Of a stretch of 6,851 bases of DNA, positions 5,695-6,851 are shown in pieces (position 1 is the first letter of the stretch; each line of letters begins with the position of its first letter). The notes beneath the pieces were generated by a model that searched no databases, was not told the DNA's origin, and worked only from the letters and a program-made list of their open reading frames with translations. Position numbers and translations under genes: made by a program. The stretch lies in NCBI GenBank assembly GCA_934364765.1, contig CAKRMO010000060.1, positions 1-6,851 of the forward strand. Direction: 5' to 3'. The DNA comes from an uncultured Bacteroidaceae bacterium (lineage in GTDB: Bacteria > Bacteroidota > Bacteroidia > Bacteroidales > Bacteroidaceae).

Positions 5695-6112
5695 CCTTCC
5701 ATTCCTTTCCCTCCTTCACAAGCGAGAACCTGTACGCTCTTACGTCCTGCCCAGGCACGGGCCAGCCGCCTATGGTGTCGGCATAAATGCCGTTTTCCAC
5801 ATTCACCACGCATTGCGCCTCACTGTCGTTCATAACCATCGTCTCCACCACGCTCACCGTCGGCGTGTCGGCTATGTTCCTCAAACTGTCCACCATCTTC
5901 GCGCTCATGTTCGAGGCGCAAAACTCCAGCACCCTGCGCGAGTCGTCCGTGCAACTGGCAAGCGCGTCAACATAGCGGAAGTTGAAGAAATCACGCGCGA
6001 ATTTCCCTGCGCACAGGGCGGCGGCGTTCTCCTTGTCGTCCTTTTCGCCGCAAGACAGGAACGCGGCACACATCGTGGCGCACAATCCCAATGCCAATAA
6101 CAAACTTTTCAT
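5660..6112 (-). CDS. Small lipoprotein, 150 aa, possible NTF2-like/DUF4878-like fold
   Basis: This is an exported lipoprotein of unknown function. The signal peptide MKSLLLALGLCATMCAAFLSC has a lipobox FLSC with the modified cysteine at residue 21. It is followed by GEKDDKEN, resembling the K-(D/E)2 signal that sends Bacteroidota lipoproteins to the cell surface. The rest starts with a helical segment (AAALCAGKFARDFFNFRY) and ends in alternating strands (AYRFSLVKEGKEWKVRMAGLP). That layout suits small NTF2-like or DUF4878-type lipoproteins, but I assign this only from appearance. The ATG at 6112 has AGGAG three bases upstream (6120-6116) and a perfect -7 box TAAATTTG at 6151-6144, which supports the start. 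The stop lies inside the last codons of tamL, giving a 35-bp convergent overlap. Confidence 0.8.
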   Translation of the reverse strand: MKSLLLALGLCATMCAAFLSCGEKDDKENAAALCAGKFARDFFNFRYVDALASCTDDSRRVLEFCASNMSAKMVDSLRNIADTPTVSVVETMVMNDSEAQCVVNVENGIYADTIGGWPVPGQDVRAYRFSLVKEGKEWKVRMAGLPRSEK

Positions 6113-6143
6113 GTTCTCCTTGCTTATGCCCTTTTAGGCCGGG

Positions 6144-6151
6144 CAAATTTA
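6144..6151 (-). promoter_or_regulatory. -7 element of the small lipoprotein promoter (TAAATTTG)
   Basis: TAAATTTG on the minus strand is a perfect TAnnTTTG match, 31 nt before the lipoprotein ATG. The leader between carries the AGGAG ribosome-binding site (6120-6116). No clear TTTG is seen at -33. Confidence 0.45.
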
Positions 6152-6173
6152 GCAACAGTCTTTGATTTTTTAG

Positions 6174-6181
6174 TATCTTCG
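6174..6181 (+). promoter_or_regulatory. Likely -7 element for the MBL-fold gene (TATCTTCG)
   Basis: TATCTTCG differs from TAnnTTTG by one base and lies 18 nt before the ATG at 6200, implying a very short leader. An alternative is TTTG (6161-6164), a 19-nt spacer and TAATTTTA (6184-6191), which would place the start site almost on the ATG. One of the two probably works; I cannot choose firmly. Confidence 0.3.
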
Positions 6182-6199
6182 CGTAATTTTATGCCTGTG

Positions 6200-6851
6200 A
6201 TGTTGAAATTTCTATCATTCGGAAGCGGAAGCAGCGGCAACTGCTATCTTTTGGAGTCGTCAGAGAACAGCATTCTGATAGATGCCGGCGTTGGCTACCG
6301 CAAAATGAAAAAGCACTTTGCCGAGTATGGCGTGAACCAGAAAAAAATAAGCGCAATACTCCTCACCCACGACCACACCGACCATATATCCGCCGTTTCC
6401 GGACTTGCCATATACCTAAACATCCCGGTATATGCCACGGAAATAGTGCACCAAAGAATAAGGACAAACTTCAAAATACACCGCAAACTGCCCAAAGAGC
6501 TGGTAAAGCCAATAGAAAAATACAAGCCGTTCGGCATCGGCGCATTCACGATAGAGGCTTTCGATGTGCCGCACGACAGTGCCGACTGCTCGGGCTACAC
6601 CGTCTGCTATGGCGACAAGCGTTTTGTGCTGGTAACAGACTGCGGCAGGATAACCGACGAGGTAAGCGCACGTGCGCTCGAAGCCGACTATCTGGTGTTC
6701 GAGTCGAACTACGACCCCCAAATGCTCGAAAACGGCCCTTACCCCATGCACCTGCGGCGCAGGATAACCTGCCCCACGGGGCACTTGTCGAACACCGAGA
6801 CCGCCGATTTCTTTCACAAGGGCAATTTCCCAAACCTGCGGCAAATATTCC
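6200..6851 (+). CDS. MBL-fold metallo-hydrolase, YycJ/WalJ-like (3' truncated by window)
   Basis: The first 217 residues are present; the family is usually about 260-270 long, so roughly a fifth is missing at the window edge. The N-terminus MLKFLSFGSGSSGNCYLLE is the hallmark of the YycJ/WalJ group. Metal-binding residues are all visible: HDHTDH (57-62), H125 in DVPHDSADCSGY, and D147 in VTDCGR. Conserved FESNYD and GHLSNTETAD motifs follow. Enzymes of this group are described as metal-dependent nucleases linked to DNA repair and, in Firmicutes, to the walRK operon; no walRK genes are visible here, so the cellular role is inferred. I chose ATG 6200 because it fits the family start; ATG 6191 would add MPV. 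The gene is divergent from the lipoprotein, with an 87-bp spacer. Confidence 0.88.
   Translation, partial: MLKFLSFGSGSSGNCYLLESSENSILIDAGVGYRKMKKHFAEYGVNQKKISAILLTHDHTDHISAVSGLAIYLNIPVYATEIVHQRIRTNFKIHRKLPKELVKPIEKYKPFGIGAFTIEAFDVPHDSADCSGYTVCYGDKRFVLVTDCGRITDEVSARALEADYLVFESNYDPQMLENGPYPMHLRRRITCPTGHLSNTETADFFHKGNFPNLRQIF

Overview
The window looks like chromosomal DNA of a Bacteroidota bacterium, most likely Bacteroidales. Four observations point there: the protein families, in particular a lipid-anchored TamA homologue of the TamL type; start regions carrying the Bacteroidota -7 element TAnnTTTG; scarce Shine-Dalgarno sequences; and GC-rich coding sequence set against AT-rich spacers. No rRNA, tRNA, CRISPR array, insertion sequence or phage gene was found.

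Layout. (1) Positions 1-833 are AT-rich and hold no well-recognised gene. A minus-strand transcription unit appears to start at a very good -33/-7 promoter (551-520). It runs through a hairpin-rich leader with a 34-codon and an 8-codon ORF to a 73-aa candidate secreted protein (258-37). Just upstream is a degenerate 21-bp tandem repeat (665-748). (2) Positions 834-2358, minus strand: mlaE (permease) followed by mlaF (ATPase), the inner-membrane engine of an MCE/Mla-type lipid transporter. No mlaD follows mlaF. (3) Positions 2359-2511: divergent promoter region. (4) Positions 2512-5694, plus strand: lptB (ATPase of the LPS exporter), then a 782-residue TamL/BamA-superfamily outer-membrane barrel lipoprotein with a non-ATG start. 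(5) Positions 5660-6112, minus strand: a small lipoprotein whose 3' end overlaps that of tamL by 35 bp. (6) Positions 6200-6851, plus strand: the first 217 codons of a YycJ/WalJ-like metallo-beta-lactamase-fold hydrolase, cut by the window edge.

Together the central genes form a cell-envelope cluster: two ABC ATPases that move lipids between inner and outer membrane (Mla and Lpt), placed head to head, plus a factor that inserts or supports outer-membrane proteins. The core genes are ordinary in family. The less explained material is the left third: the small-ORF transcript, its structured leader, and the in-phase tandem repeat.
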